From: Bacteroidales bacterium
GTDB lineage: Bacteria; Bacteroidota; Bacteroidia; Bacteroidales; Marinilabiliaceae
Assembly: GCA_017417385.1 (NCBI GenBank)
Contig: JAFPZF010000079.1
Location: 1 to 38,436 of the forward strand
Direction: 5' to 3'
Length of the DNA: 38,436 bases
The notes under the pieces: model-generated
Told to the model about the DNA's origin: nothing
Databases searched by the model: none
Seen by the model: only the letters and a program-made list of their open reading frames with translations
Shown here: piece by piece, positions 25,620-33,245 of the stretch
How the letters are laid out: each line of letters opens with the position of its first letter
Numbering within the stretch: position 1 is the stretch's first letter
Translations under genes and position numbers: made by a program

Positions 25620-27125
25620 ATGACAATAAAGAGCCTAATAGTCGCGGTCTCACTCATGGCGAGTGCTATAGTGTCGGCAGCAGGGAAAAAGCCCGTCGTA
25701 GTAGAGAAGCCAGCAACGGAGAGGGTGGCGAACATAGTCTTCATAGGGAACAGCATCACGGCCGGGGCGACATTGCAGGACAGGGCGAATCAGGCGCCGC
25801 CGGCGGTCGTCAAGCAGGAGCTCAGCAAGACCTTCGGCGAGGGTACGATAGAGATAGCCAATGTCGCGGTCAGCGGATCGACGACGACAGACTGGCAGCC
25901 AGGAGGGAAGATGTTCTCGTCGGCAGTGAAGGCTGCGGACGCATTTCTGGCGGACAAGGGGGCGACGCTCGTGTTCTCGATTTCGCTTGGAACGAACGAC
26001 AGTGCGGTGAGAGGCGTCAATGGATCGGCGCTGTCGAACGAGGACTTCAGGAAGAACCTGACCGTGATAGTCGACAGCCTGTTGAGCCGATATCCGTTGG
26101 CGGAGGTGCTGCTGAACACACCGATATGGTATAGTCAGAACGTGTATAACAGTGCGGAGTATCTCGTCGAGGGCCAGCGTCGGCTGAAGTCGTATATAGG
26201 AGACATAAGTGAAGTAGTGTCGAACTACAGGAAGAACAGGGTGACGAGGGTGCATCTCGGGGAGGATCATTGGGATTACTTTGATGCTGATGCCAGTCTC
26301 TTCACTCCGGAGAGGGGTAAGGCAGGAGCGTTCTATCTACATCCGAACAAGAATGGAGCGGCGAAACTCGGAAGTTTCTGGGCGTCGGAGCTGGCGAGCA
26401 TCATCAAGGGAGCGCGTCCGGTACACGTCAACTTGAAGAGTGGAGCGGAGCTGCTTGTCTATCCGTCGGAGACGGGAAAGGCAGAAAAGGCGATAGTGAT
26501 ATGTCCGGGTGGCGGATACACATACTTGGCGAAAGACAAGGAGGGCATGGAGCTTGGCAAGTGGATCAGTGCGAGAGGAGTAACGGCGTGTGTCCTGTTC
26601 TACCGGTTGCCGAAAGGAGACAAGGAAGTCCCGAAGACCGATGCGATAGAGGCGATGGAGTATGTCAGGGCACATTCGCAGGAGTATGGGGGATATACGA
26701 AAGTCGGCATCATGGGCAGTTCGGCAGGTGGACATCTGGCGTCGACGATAGCGACGCATACAGAGTTGGCTGACTTCCAGGTACTGCTATATCCAGTCAT
26801 CACCATGAAGGATGGCTTGACTCATGCTGGTTCGAGGAGCAACCTGCTCGGGGAGAATCCGAGCGCAGAGACCGAGAACGAGTTCTCGAACGAGATGCAC
26901 GTCACGAAGAAGACGCCGAGGGCGTTGATAGTACTCTCGATGAACGACAAAGTAGTGCTCCCGAGGCCGAACGGGATAGCGTATGCGGCTGCGTTGCTGG
27001 ACAACGAAGTCGAGACGACGCTGCTGTGCTATCCGAGCGGAGGCCACGGGTGGTGCTTCAGGGAGACGTTCGAGTTTAAGGACGAGTGGAGGCAGACGCT
27101 AGACAAGTTCTTGAAGAAGAAGTAG
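25620..27125 (+). CDS. Two-domain secreted esterase: SGNH hydrolase plus alpha/beta hydrolase
   Basis: 501 residues with a signal peptide ending near IVSAA. Residues 35-265 are an SGNH/GDSL domain: nucleophile motif FIGNSITAG (Ser45), SLGTND (Asn126) and LHPNKNG (His241). Residues 266-501 are an alpha/beta hydrolase of the acetyl-xylan/feruloyl esterase-like type: oxyanion loop CPGGGY, elbow GSSAGG (Ser368), acid NDK (Asp443) and GGHGW (His476). Both triads look complete. The expected role is removal of acetyl or other ester groups from plant polysaccharides, which here would help the nearby pectin lyases. The exact substrate is unknown. It is co-transcribed with the PpiC gene. Confidence 0.88.
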   Translation: MTIKSLIVAVSLMASAIVSAAGKKPVVVEKPATERVANIVFIGNSITAGATLQDRANQAPPAVVKQELSKTFGEGTIEIANVAVSGSTTTDWQPGGKMFSSAVKAADAFLADKGATLVFSISLGTNDSAVRGVNGSALSNEDFRKNLTVIVDSLLSRYPLAEVLLNTPIWYSQNVYNSAEYLVEGQRRLKSYIGDISEVVSNYRKNRVTRVHLGEDHWDYFDADASLFTPERGKAGAFYLHPNKNGAAKLGSFWASELASIIKGARPVHVNLKSGAELLVYPSETGKAEKAIVICPGGGYTYLAKDKEGMELGKWISARGVTACVLFYRLPKGDKEVPKTDAIEAMEYVRAHSQEYGGYTKVGIMGSSAGGHLASTIATHTELADFQVLLYPVITMKDGLTHAGSRSNLLGENPSAETENEFSNEMHVTKKTPRALIVLSMNDKVVLPRPNGIAYAAALLDNEVETTLLCYPSGGHGWCFRETFEFKDEWRQTLDKFLKKK

Positions 27126-27154
27126 GAGATGGTGGACAGATAGATAACAGCGAA

Positions 27155-27196
27155 GGGGGAGTAGGGTAGAGAAGCCTGCTCCTCCTCCGTGTTTTA
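27155..27196 (+). terminator. Probable terminator after the esterase gene
   Basis: GGAGTAGG (27158-27165) pairs with CCTGCTCC (27175-27182) with one G-U pair, followed shortly by GTTTTACTT. Confidence 0.5.
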
Positions 27197-27246
27197 CTTA
27201 GGGAATGTGATGAAAATCATATACAATTTAACAGCATTTCTATCTC

Positions 27247-27282
27247 TTTGACAAGTTCTTATTATACAAAACGTTACTTTTG
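27247..27282 (+). promoter_or_regulatory. Promoter of the CoA-transferase gene
   Basis: TACTTTTG (27275-27282) fits the -7 box. TTTG (27247-27250) is the nearest -33 candidate, although the 24-nt spacer is longer than usual. ATG 27330 follows 47 nt later. Confidence 0.5.
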
Positions 27283-27329
27283 CAACGTGATGAATAGTTA
27301 ACTTTATATACAGTATTTATTCACTGATT

Positions 27330-28817
27330 ATGCAGTACGCAGAATTGACGGCGGAGGAAGCCGCAGAGTACATCCAGAACGATTTTGTCGTTGGTATCGG
27401 AGGTTTTTCGTCCGTCGGGACGCCTAAGGCAGTGCCATTTGCGCTAGCGAAGCGAGCAGAGGCGGAGCATGCGAAGGGGAACACGTTCCGAGTAGGTCTC
27501 ATCACTGGAGGCTCGACGGGTGACCAGATAGACGGGGCTCTATCTCGTGCACATGCAGTGAAGTTCAGGACACCGTTCCAGTCACATAAGGACATGCGAG
27601 CTGCCATCAACAGGCAGGAGACGCAGTATTTCGACCTCAACCTCAGCCATGTAGCGCAGGACCTGCGGTATGGTTTCTTAGGACACATGGATGTCTGCAT
27701 CATAGAGGCGGCGGAGATCACGAAGGACGGTGGAGTCGTCCCGACCAGTTCGGTAGGAATCTCGCCGACGCTCGTGAAGAGTGCGGACAAGATCATCATA
27801 GAGCTCAACGAGCGTCATCCGCAGGCGATACGGGGGATGCACGACATATATGAGCCGGCGAACCCGCCATATCGCAGGGAGATACCGGTGTATGCGCCGA
27901 AGGACAGGATAGGACAGGAGACGATAGCAGTTGATCCGTCGAAGGTTCTCGGAGTCGTACGCACGAATCTGAAGGACAACATAGCAGCGTTCACGGAGCC
28001 GAATCCAGTGACGACCAAGATAGGCGAGAACGTTGCAGAGTTCCTCATCAACGAGCTCAGGAGGGGGATAATCCCGAAGGAGTTCCTGCCACTCCAGAGT
28101 GGAGTCGGGAACATAGCGAATGCAGTGCTTGGCTCGCTGGGTCAGTGTCCGGACATCCCGTCGTTCACTATGTTCACGGAGGTGATCCAGAACTCAGTGA
28201 TAGACTTGATGGAGACGGGGCGTATCTCGTTTGCGTCGGGAAGTTCGTTGACGTTGTCGGACGACGTTCTTGACAGGGTATATGGGAACATAGACTTCTT
28301 CAAGAACAAGCTGATGCTACGTCCGCAGGAGGTCACGAATCATCCGGAGCTTGTACGTCGACTTGGCATTATAGCCATCAACACGGCGCTGGAGGTGGAT
28401 ATCTTCGGTAATGTCAACAGCACGAACGTGACGGGTCAGAAGATGATGAATGGCATCGGAGGCTCGGCGGACTTTGCGAGGAACGCGTTCCTCTCGATAT
28501 TCACGTGTCCGTCTGTTGCAAAGGGAGGAGTGATCTCGGCGATAGTCCCGATGACGCCACACGTTGACAGCAACGAGCACTCAGTCAAGATAATAGCTAC
28601 GGAGTATGGTGTAGCGGACCTCAGGGCGAAGTCGCCAGTCCAGAAGGCACATGAGATCATCGAGAAGTGCGTACATCCGGACTACAAGGAGCTACTCTGG
28701 GACTATCTGAAGCTGGCAGAGGGCAAGAGCCATACGCCGATGACGCTGAAGAAGGCGTTGGCAATGCACATAGCGTTCGAGGAGACGGGCGACATGCGCA
28801 AGGCGGACTTCAAGTAG
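27330..28817 (+). CDS. Acetyl-CoA hydrolase/transferase family, succinyl-CoA:acetate CoA-transferase-like
   Basis: 495 residues, the usual length of class I succinate/propionate CoA-transferases. Key features are VGIGGFSSVGTPKAVP at the N-terminus, MFTEVIQNSV with the likely catalytic Glu284, NGIGGSADFARNA, and MTPHVDSNEHSVKIIATEYGVADLR near the C-terminus. Such enzymes exchange CoA between succinyl-CoA and acetate (or propionate), fitting the succinate/acetate/propionate fermentation of Bacteroidales. It is cytoplasmic and monocistronic. Substrate choice cannot be decided from sequence alone. Confidence 0.93.
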   Translation: MQYAELTAEEAAEYIQNDFVVGIGGFSSVGTPKAVPFALAKRAEAEHAKGNTFRVGLITGGSTGDQIDGALSRAHAVKFRTPFQSHKDMRAAINRQETQYFDLNLSHVAQDLRYGFLGHMDVCIIEAAEITKDGGVVPTSSVGISPTLVKSADKIIIELNERHPQAIRGMHDIYEPANPPYRREIPVYAPKDRIGQETIAVDPSKVLGVVRTNLKDNIAAFTEPNPVTTKIGENVAEFLINELRRGIIPKEFLPLQSGVGNIANAVLGSLGQCPDIPSFTMFTEVIQNSVIDLMETGRISFASGSSLTLSDDVLDRVYGNIDFFKNKLMLRPQEVTNHPELVRRLGIIAINTALEVDIFGNVNSTNVTGQKMMNGIGGSADFARNAFLSIFTCPSVAKGGVISAIVPMTPHVDSNEHSVKIIATEYGVADLRAKSPVQKAHEIIEKCVHPDYKELLWDYLKLAEGKSHTPMTLKKALAMHIAFEETGDMRKADFK

Positions 28818-28841
28818 AGTTCATCATCATAATTGTAGATA

Positions 28842-28873
28842 GGGGCTGTCGCGGTGACGCGGCAGCCCCATTT
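28842..28873. terminator. Bidirectional terminator between convergent genes
   Basis: GGGGCTGTCGC and GCGGCAGCCCC form an 11-bp stem with one G-U pair around GGTGAC, lying between the plus-strand CoA-transferase gene and the minus-strand beta-flower gene. Confidence 0.75.
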
Positions 28874-28898
28874 ATATATAGTAGTGTCGTCGGGTGAA

Positions 28899-29267
28899 TC
28901 AGAAATTGTTGAAGAAGAAGAAGACGGCGGCGTGCTTGCGGTTGACGCCCTTAGCCTCGCCGATGCGCATACCGCTACGGTCTCGGACAGTGCCGTTGCT
29001 CTCGACCTCGCCGATACGCATACCACTCTTGTCACGGACAGTGCCGTTGCTCTCGACCTCGCCGATACGCATACCACTCTTGTCGCGAATCGTGCCACGG
29101 CTGTCGATCTCGCCGATACGCATACCGCTACGGTCGCGGACGGTGCCGTTGCTCTCAATCTCGCCGATACGCATGCCACTCTTGTCACGGAGAGTCTGAG
29201 CGTCGACGTTGATGGTGCTCATCAGCAGGAGGGAGAAGAGAGCCGAAAGGATTGTTTTGATGCTCAT
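28899..29267 (-). CDS. Secreted five-fold beta-flower protein
   Basis: 122 residues with a signal peptide (MSIKTILSALFSLLLMSTINVDA). The mature part is five near-identical 17-residue units of the form RDKSGMRIGEVESNGTV, then a Phe-rich tail (AAVFFFFNNF). The DNA shows the same 51-bp period, with units beginning at 28960, 29011, 29062, 29113 and 29164. This matches the small Bacteroidales five-fold beta-flower family, in which five repeats close into a ring; its function is not known. The stop is TGA. Confidence 0.8.
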   Translation of the reverse strand: MSIKTILSALFSLLLMSTINVDAQTLRDKSGMRIGEIESNGTVRDRSGMRIGEIDSRGTIRDKSGMRIGEVESNGTVRDKSGMRIGEVESNGTVRDRSGMRIGEAKGVNRKHAAVFFFFNNF

Positions 29268-29335
29268 AATAGTCTTGGTTTTAGCAAGTTAAGGAACTTC
29301 TATAAATTGCTTTTTCTGCGTTGACTTTGTCTTCA

Positions 29336-29390
29336 TTCCTCACGCTCAGCAATTTGTGCAAGCAAGCTTGCTTTGCACTCGCTTAATCGC
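29336..29390. repeat. Additional copy of palindromic repeat B
   Basis: It carries the constant flanks CTCACGCTC and GCACTCGCTTAATCG with the core GCAAGC-AA-GCTTGC (29358-29371). The core sequence differs from the 6.4-6.9 kb copies but is again self-complementary around AA. Confidence 0.75.
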
Positions 29391-29779
29391 ACAAGTGAAA
29401 AACCTAATTTCTAGAACTCCCTTTAATCATTTATTGTAGAAGATATACAAAATCCGTTCCGCAGAGGGCAGTTTCATGAGTGAGGTTGAGACGGAGAGTG
29501 GAGAGGTGAGACGGGGAGACGGGAAGAAGGGGAGAAGGGGAGAAGGGATAGTTGGCTCGTGGAGGAGCAGGTTACTGCGTCCGGAGAGTTGTAGGCGGAA
29601 GGGTAGGGGGGAGAAGATTTAACTTTAGTAAACACAGAAGCAGGGGGCGGGGAGGAATAGGGGGCGAAACAAGTCCAAGCATAAAGCATAGTCGGCAGTC
29701 GGGTCGGAAACACATTTTAACAGAGGGGGCGGAAGGAGGGGAGCCGGGGGAGAAATCGAGGTGGGAGGAGGTTTATATT
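29391..29779 (+). other. G-rich intergenic region with quadruplex motifs
   Basis: No credible gene. G-tracts with loops of five bases or fewer span 29513-29547, and further G4-G5 runs occur at about 29605, 29643 and 29725-29755. An AAGTCCAAGCATAAAGCATA stretch at about 29671 is a simple degenerate repeat. Confidence 0.5.
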
Positions 29780-29811
29780 TTTGGCACATTCGAAAGAAAG
29801 TGCTATCTTAG
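29780..29811 (+). promoter_or_regulatory. Promoter of the pectate lyase gene
   Basis: TTTG (29780-29783), 20 nt, TATCTTAG (29804-29811); one mismatch in the -7 box. It would give a leader of about 170 nt before ATG 29991. Confidence 0.5.
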
Positions 29812-29829
29812 CGTAACTAAACGAAACAA

Positions 29830-29868
29830 ATGGAAATTCTACAAATCGGGTACATTCACGAAGCGTAA
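29830..29868 (+). CDS. Possible 12-residue leader peptide
   Basis: ATG 29830 opens a 12-codon frame (MEILQIGYIHEA, stop TAA) directly after the predicted transcription start in an A-rich context resembling real Prevotella gene starts. It may be a leader peptide, the 5' stub of a lost gene, or chance. Confidence 0.2.
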   Translation: MEILQIGYIHEA

Positions 29869-29990
29869 AGACCTTAACGAGCTCATTTACTAAGGTAAAC
29901 GGCGGAAGGCGAGGCGAGGCGCATCTTGAGGTGGACGATTTATAGAGTTCTCCACAATAGGCAATCAATAAAAAGCGAAAGCAAAAGAAA

Positions 29991-31676
29991 ATGGCAATAA
30001 GGAGCTACATAGGCGCCGCAGTGGTATTGTCGTTGGTCAGCGTCGGAGCATTGGCACAGTATCCGAAGTTGACTAAGGAGGATGTGGCGAGAGAGGAGAG
30101 AGTCAAGAGAATAGCGGAGGCTCATTCAGACTCAGCGTGGGAAGTGGCATGGCCGACGATCGAGAAAGAGAGTCGTGAGGGCAGGCCTTACATCCCGTCG
30201 GCGAGAAGGCCGACAGACCTGCCACAGGCAGCGATCCCGTCGTTCCCAGGCGCAGAGGGAGGCGGCATGTACTCGTTTGGCGGACGTGGTGGCAAGGTGT
30301 TGACCGTCACGAACCTCAACGATGATGGGCCGGGCTCGTTCAGGTGGGCATGTGAGCAGGGCGGTGCGCGAATCATCGTCTTCAACGTGTCGGGAACAAT
30401 CAGGATCAAGACCCCGATAATCATCAGGGCGCCGTACGTCACCATAGCTGGGCAGACGGCACCGGGCGACGGAGTGCAGGTGACGGGTGAGACCATCTGG
30501 GTGAACACACATGACGTCGTCGTGCGCCACATGAGATTCAGGAGAGGCGAGACCGACGTCGCGAGGCGAGATGACACATTCGGAGGCAATCCAGTCGGCA
30601 ACATCATGCTCGACCACTTGTCTTGCGAGTATGGCCTCGACGAGAACATCTCGTTCTACAGGCACATGTTCAGGCCGGGACCGACGTATCCAGAGGAGAA
30701 GCTACCGACAGTGAACGTCACTATCCAGAACACCATATCGGCGAAGGGTCTCGACATCTTCAACCATGCGTTCGGCTCGACGCTCGGAGGCGAGAACTGC
30801 GCATTCGTCAGGAACCTGTGGGCATCGAACTCGGGACGCAATCCGAGCATCGGATGGAACGGCATCTTCAACTTCTGCAACAACGTCGTATTCAACTGGG
30901 TACACAGGTCGATGGACGGAGGAGACTGGTCGGCGCTGTATAACGTCTATAACAACTACTTCAAGCCAGGTCCGGCAACGCCTACGACGGGACCTATAAG
31001 CCACCGAATCCTCAAGCCTGAGGCAGGATTGAGCAGGAACGAGAGGAAGAAGTATGGGCGCGTCTATTGCGAGGGGAACATCATGGAAGGCAACGAGAGA
31101 GTCACGAAGAACAACTGGGACGGCGGAGTGCAGACCGAGAGCAACGAGGATGCAGGACCGGAGGAGCCATATTTCCACTGGTACACGAAGCATCCGCATC
31201 CGTACTACACAGAGATGACGGCACAGGAGGCATACGGCTACGTCCTCGAGAATGCCGGAGCGACATTCCCATGCAGAGACATACTCGACCAGAGAGTCAT
31301 CGAGGAGGTCAAGACGGGCAAGCCATATTATGCAAAGGATGCGAAGCCGGACACAGTACAGTTCAAGTACAGGAGACTGCCGAAGGACTCGTGGACGATA
31401 GGCATCATATCTGACCCGCAGCAGTATGGTGGACTGCCAGAGTATGGGAAGTGGAAGCCATATAAGGACAGTGACGGAGACGGCATGCCGGACAAGTGGG
31501 AGAAGGCGAACGGGCTGAACCCCAATGACGCGAGCGATGCGAACAAGGACTGCACGGGTGACGGGTACACGAACATCGAGAAGTACATAAACGGCATCAG
31601 CACGAAGGAGAAGGTCGACTGGACAGACCTCAAGAACAACAAGGACACCTTGAAGGGGAAGAAGAGCCTGATGTAG
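29991..31676 (+). CDS. Secreted pectate lyase, polysaccharide lyase family 1
   Basis: 561 residues with a signal peptide ending near GALAQ. Residues of about 83-420 are the PL1 parallel beta-helix: FPGAEGGGMYSFGGRGG at its start, then VVVRHMRFR, IMLDHLSCEYGLDEN and the Asn-rich FCNNVVFNW rung. Near the C-terminus is a calcium-binding thrombospondin type 3-like motif (DSDGDGMPDKWE, about residue 491) followed by NPNDASDANKD. The protein should split polygalacturonate by calcium-dependent beta-elimination in the periplasm or outside the cell. No T9SS sorting domain is evident. It complements the PL11 lyases, which act on the branched pectin region. Confidence 0.92.
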   Translation: MAIRSYIGAAVVLSLVSVGALAQYPKLTKEDVAREERVKRIAEAHSDSAWEVAWPTIEKESREGRPYIPSARRPTDLPQAAIPSFPGAEGGGMYSFGGRGGKVLTVTNLNDDGPGSFRWACEQGGARIIVFNVSGTIRIKTPIIIRAPYVTIAGQTAPGDGVQVTGETIWVNTHDVVVRHMRFRRGETDVARRDDTFGGNPVGNIMLDHLSCEYGLDENISFYRHMFRPGPTYPEEKLPTVNVTIQNTISAKGLDIFNHAFGSTLGGENCAFVRNLWASNSGRNPSIGWNGIFNFCNNVVFNWVHRSMDGGDWSALYNVYNNYFKPGPATPTTGPISHRILKPEAGLSRNERKKYGRVYCEGNIMEGNERVTKNNWDGGVQTESNEDAGPEEPYFHWYTKHPHPYYTEMTAQEAYGYVLENAGATFPCRDILDQRVIEEVKTGKPYYAKDAKPDTVQFKYRRLPKDSWTIGIISDPQQYGGLPEYGKWKPYKDSDGDGMPDKWEKANGLNPNDASDANKDCTGDGYTNIEKYINGISTKEKVDWTDLKNNKDTLKGKKSLM

Positions 31677-31707
31677 GCATTTCTCTAAGGAAGAATGCAT
31701 AGGAGAC

Positions 31708-31743
31708 AGGGCGAGGGACTGAGAATGATCAGTTTCTCGCCCT
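31708..31743 (+). terminator. Hairpin after the pectate lyase gene
   Basis: AGGGCGAG pairs with CTCGCCCT, and inside it ACTGA pairs with TCAGT. There is no T-tract, so it may act with the second hairpin at 31804. Confidence 0.55.
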
Positions 31744-31799
31744 CTTGCGTATGAGGAGAGGGAAGAGGGCGAGAGGAGGGGGAGAGGAAATAAGAGGAT

Positions 31800-31949
31800 A
31801 AAGATCGAGCCACATCTGCGAGACGGCGGGTGAGGCTCGATTTTCTTGTATGCTCTGCCGATATATGGCGCACCGTTGCATTTATTTTGCCGCAAACAAG
31901 CGAACGAACTATGGCAAAAGCGAACAAAATATACGATTTCGGCGAGAAG
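31800..31949 (+). repeat. 150-bp direct repeat, copy 1 (upstream of ftsZ)
   Basis: Identical to 33096-33245 at 147 of 150 positions and exactly 1296 bp away. It includes a terminator-like hairpin (31804-31845; arms ATCGAGCC and GGCTCGAT, T-tract), a leader with GTTGCATTTATTTTGCCG, and ATG 31911 with 13 codons equal to the start of the LPD1 gene. The three differences are one in the hairpin arm and two in codons 4-5. Confidence 0.95.
31804..31845 (+). terminator. Terminator hairpin in repeat copy 1
   Basis: ATCGAGCC (31804-31811) pairs with GGCTCGAT followed by TTTTCTT. One mismatch relative to copy 2 shortens the perfect stem. Confidence 0.65.
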
Positions 31950-31955
31950 GAATAG
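31911..31955 (+). pseudogene. Truncated 14-codon copy of the LPD1 gene start
   Basis: ATG 31911 reads MAKANKIYDFGEKE then TAG. Thirteen codons match the start of the gene at 33207 apart from codon 4 (Ala for Glu); identity stops at 31949. It is a duplicated 5' end left in front of ftsZ. It could also serve as a leader peptide for ftsZ, 47 nt downstream. Confidence 0.65.
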
Positions 31956-32002
31956 AAACACACACAACAAACAAACGGTTAACAACAAAAAACCTAGAGG
32001 CA

Positions 32003-33046
32003 ATGGAAGAGAATGAACAGCAACAGTTGGATCCGTTCGGCAACAAGAAGAGCGGGAGCGAGGAGACACCATCAATAATAAAGATCTTTGGAGTCGGGGG
32101 AGCCGGATGTAATGCCGTGGACCTGATGTACGAGACCGGGATAAAGGGCGTGAACTATGTCAACTGCAACACAGACTGGCAGTCGCTTGACAGGAGTCCG
32201 GTCAAGAAGCAGATACAGCTTGGCAAGACGCAGACGTGTGGGCTTGGGACAGGATGTGACCCTGAGGCGGGCAGGAATGCGGCGATAGAATCGTTGCCGG
32301 AGATAGAGGCCGTATTGAAGGACGGAACGAAGATAGTCATCATAGTTGCCGGCATGGGTGGAGGCACGGGTACGGGTGCGGCTCCGGTGATAGCGGAGGC
32401 GGCGCACAACCTCGGGATATTGACAATAGCAGTCGTCACGATACCGTTCAAGGTTGAGGGGAAGCAGAAGTTGTCTGTTGCCATCGAGGGAATAGATGCG
32501 ATGCAGAAGTATGTAGACTCGATACTCGTCTTGAACATGGACAAGTTGTGTGAGCTATATGGGAACATGAATGTCAAGGATGGACTGGGGAAGGCGAATG
32601 AGCTGACGTGCATAGCCACGAAGGGCATAGCGGAGATGATCAGTGTTGGCCTGACGTGCAACGTAGACTTTGCGGACATCAAGAAGGCGACCAAGCAGAG
32701 TGGGTGTGCGGTGATGGGAGTCGGAGTTGCGAAGGGAGAGAACAGGGCTCTCGAGGCAGTGAAGCAGGCAGTGACGTCTCCGTTGCTGAACAACAATGAC
32801 ATCTATGGAGCGCGGAGCATAATAGTCAGCATTATGTCGGACCCGGATGATGAGTTGACAATAGACGAGCTGGGCGTCATAATGGACTATCTTGCCGACA
32901 TGGCGGGAGGTGAGGAGAACGACGAGTATTGGATGAAGTGGGGAGAGGGTACGGATGAGAACCTGACGGATGGAGAGGTACTCGTGACAGTCATAGCGAT
33001 AAGTTCCCCCCCTCATTCAAATCATACGGTTCTGAGAAACAAATAG
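32003..33046 (+). CDS. Short FtsZ paralog, tubulin-like GTPase without the C-terminal tail
   Basis: 347 residues from ATG 32003; the open frame upstream (from 31850) is repeat DNA. The GTPase core looks complete: IFGVGGAGCNAV (28-39), tubulin signature AGMGGGTGTGAAP (116-128), and T7 catalytic loop NVDFAD (220-225), so it should bind GTP and polymerise. The core ends at LVTVIA, where FtsZ normally enters a long linker and a conserved peptide that binds FtsA. Here only 15 unrelated residues follow, after a C7 run. Cell-division ftsZ normally lies in the dcw cluster behind ftsA; none of those genes is present, so this is probably an extra copy. Codon use is host-like (AGG, ATA), unlike the two genes that follow. 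Confidence 0.88.
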   Translation: MEENEQQQLDPFGNKKSGSEETPSIIKIFGVGGAGCNAVDLMYETGIKGVNYVNCNTDWQSLDRSPVKKQIQLGKTQTCGLGTGCDPEAGRNAAIESLPEIEAVLKDGTKIVIIVAGMGGGTGTGAAPVIAEAAHNLGILTIAVVTIPFKVEGKQKLSVAIEGIDAMQKYVDSILVLNMDKLCELYGNMNVKDGLGKANELTCIATKGIAEMISVGLTCNVDFADIKKATKQSGCAVMGVGVAKGENRALEAVKQAVTSPLLNNNDIYGARSIIVSIMSDPDDELTIDELGVIMDYLADMAGGEENDEYWMKWGEGTDENLTDGEVLVTVIAISSPPHSNHTVLRNK

Positions 33047-33054
33047 TACATTTC

Positions 33055-33076
33055 GGGGCGGGCGAGGGGAGGGGGG
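33055..33076 (+). other. Putative G-quadruplex directly after the ftsZ-like gene
   Basis: GGGG-C-GGG-CGA-GGGG-A-GGGGGG begins 8 nt after the stop codon and ends 20 nt before repeat copy 2. Confidence 0.4.
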
Positions 33077-33095
33077 AGAGGAGGATAAGAGTAGA

Positions 33096-33245
33096 AAAGA
33101 TCGAGCCACATCTGCGAGACGGCGGGTGTGGCTCGATTTTCTTGTATGCTCTGCCGATATATGGCGCACCGTTGCATTTATTTTGCCGCAAACAAGCGAA
33201 CGAACTATGGCAAAAGAGAATAAAATATACGATTTCGGCGAGAAG
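33096..33245 (+). repeat. 150-bp direct repeat, copy 2 (start of the LPD1 gene)
   Basis: Second copy of the unit at 31800-31949. Here the 13 codons continue into a full gene, so this copy is probably the source and copy 1 the duplicate. Confidence 0.95.
33100..33144 (+). terminator. Terminator in repeat copy 2, after the ftsZ-like gene
   Basis: ATCGAGCCACA (33100-33110) and TGTGGCTCGAT (33127-33137) form a perfect 11-bp stem, followed by TTTTCTT. Confidence 0.8.

Noticed and set aside
28960-29200. Regular 51-bp repeats resembling a CRISPR array
   Set aside because: The period is a multiple of three, the whole unit is conserved without spacers, and it encodes the beta-flower protein.
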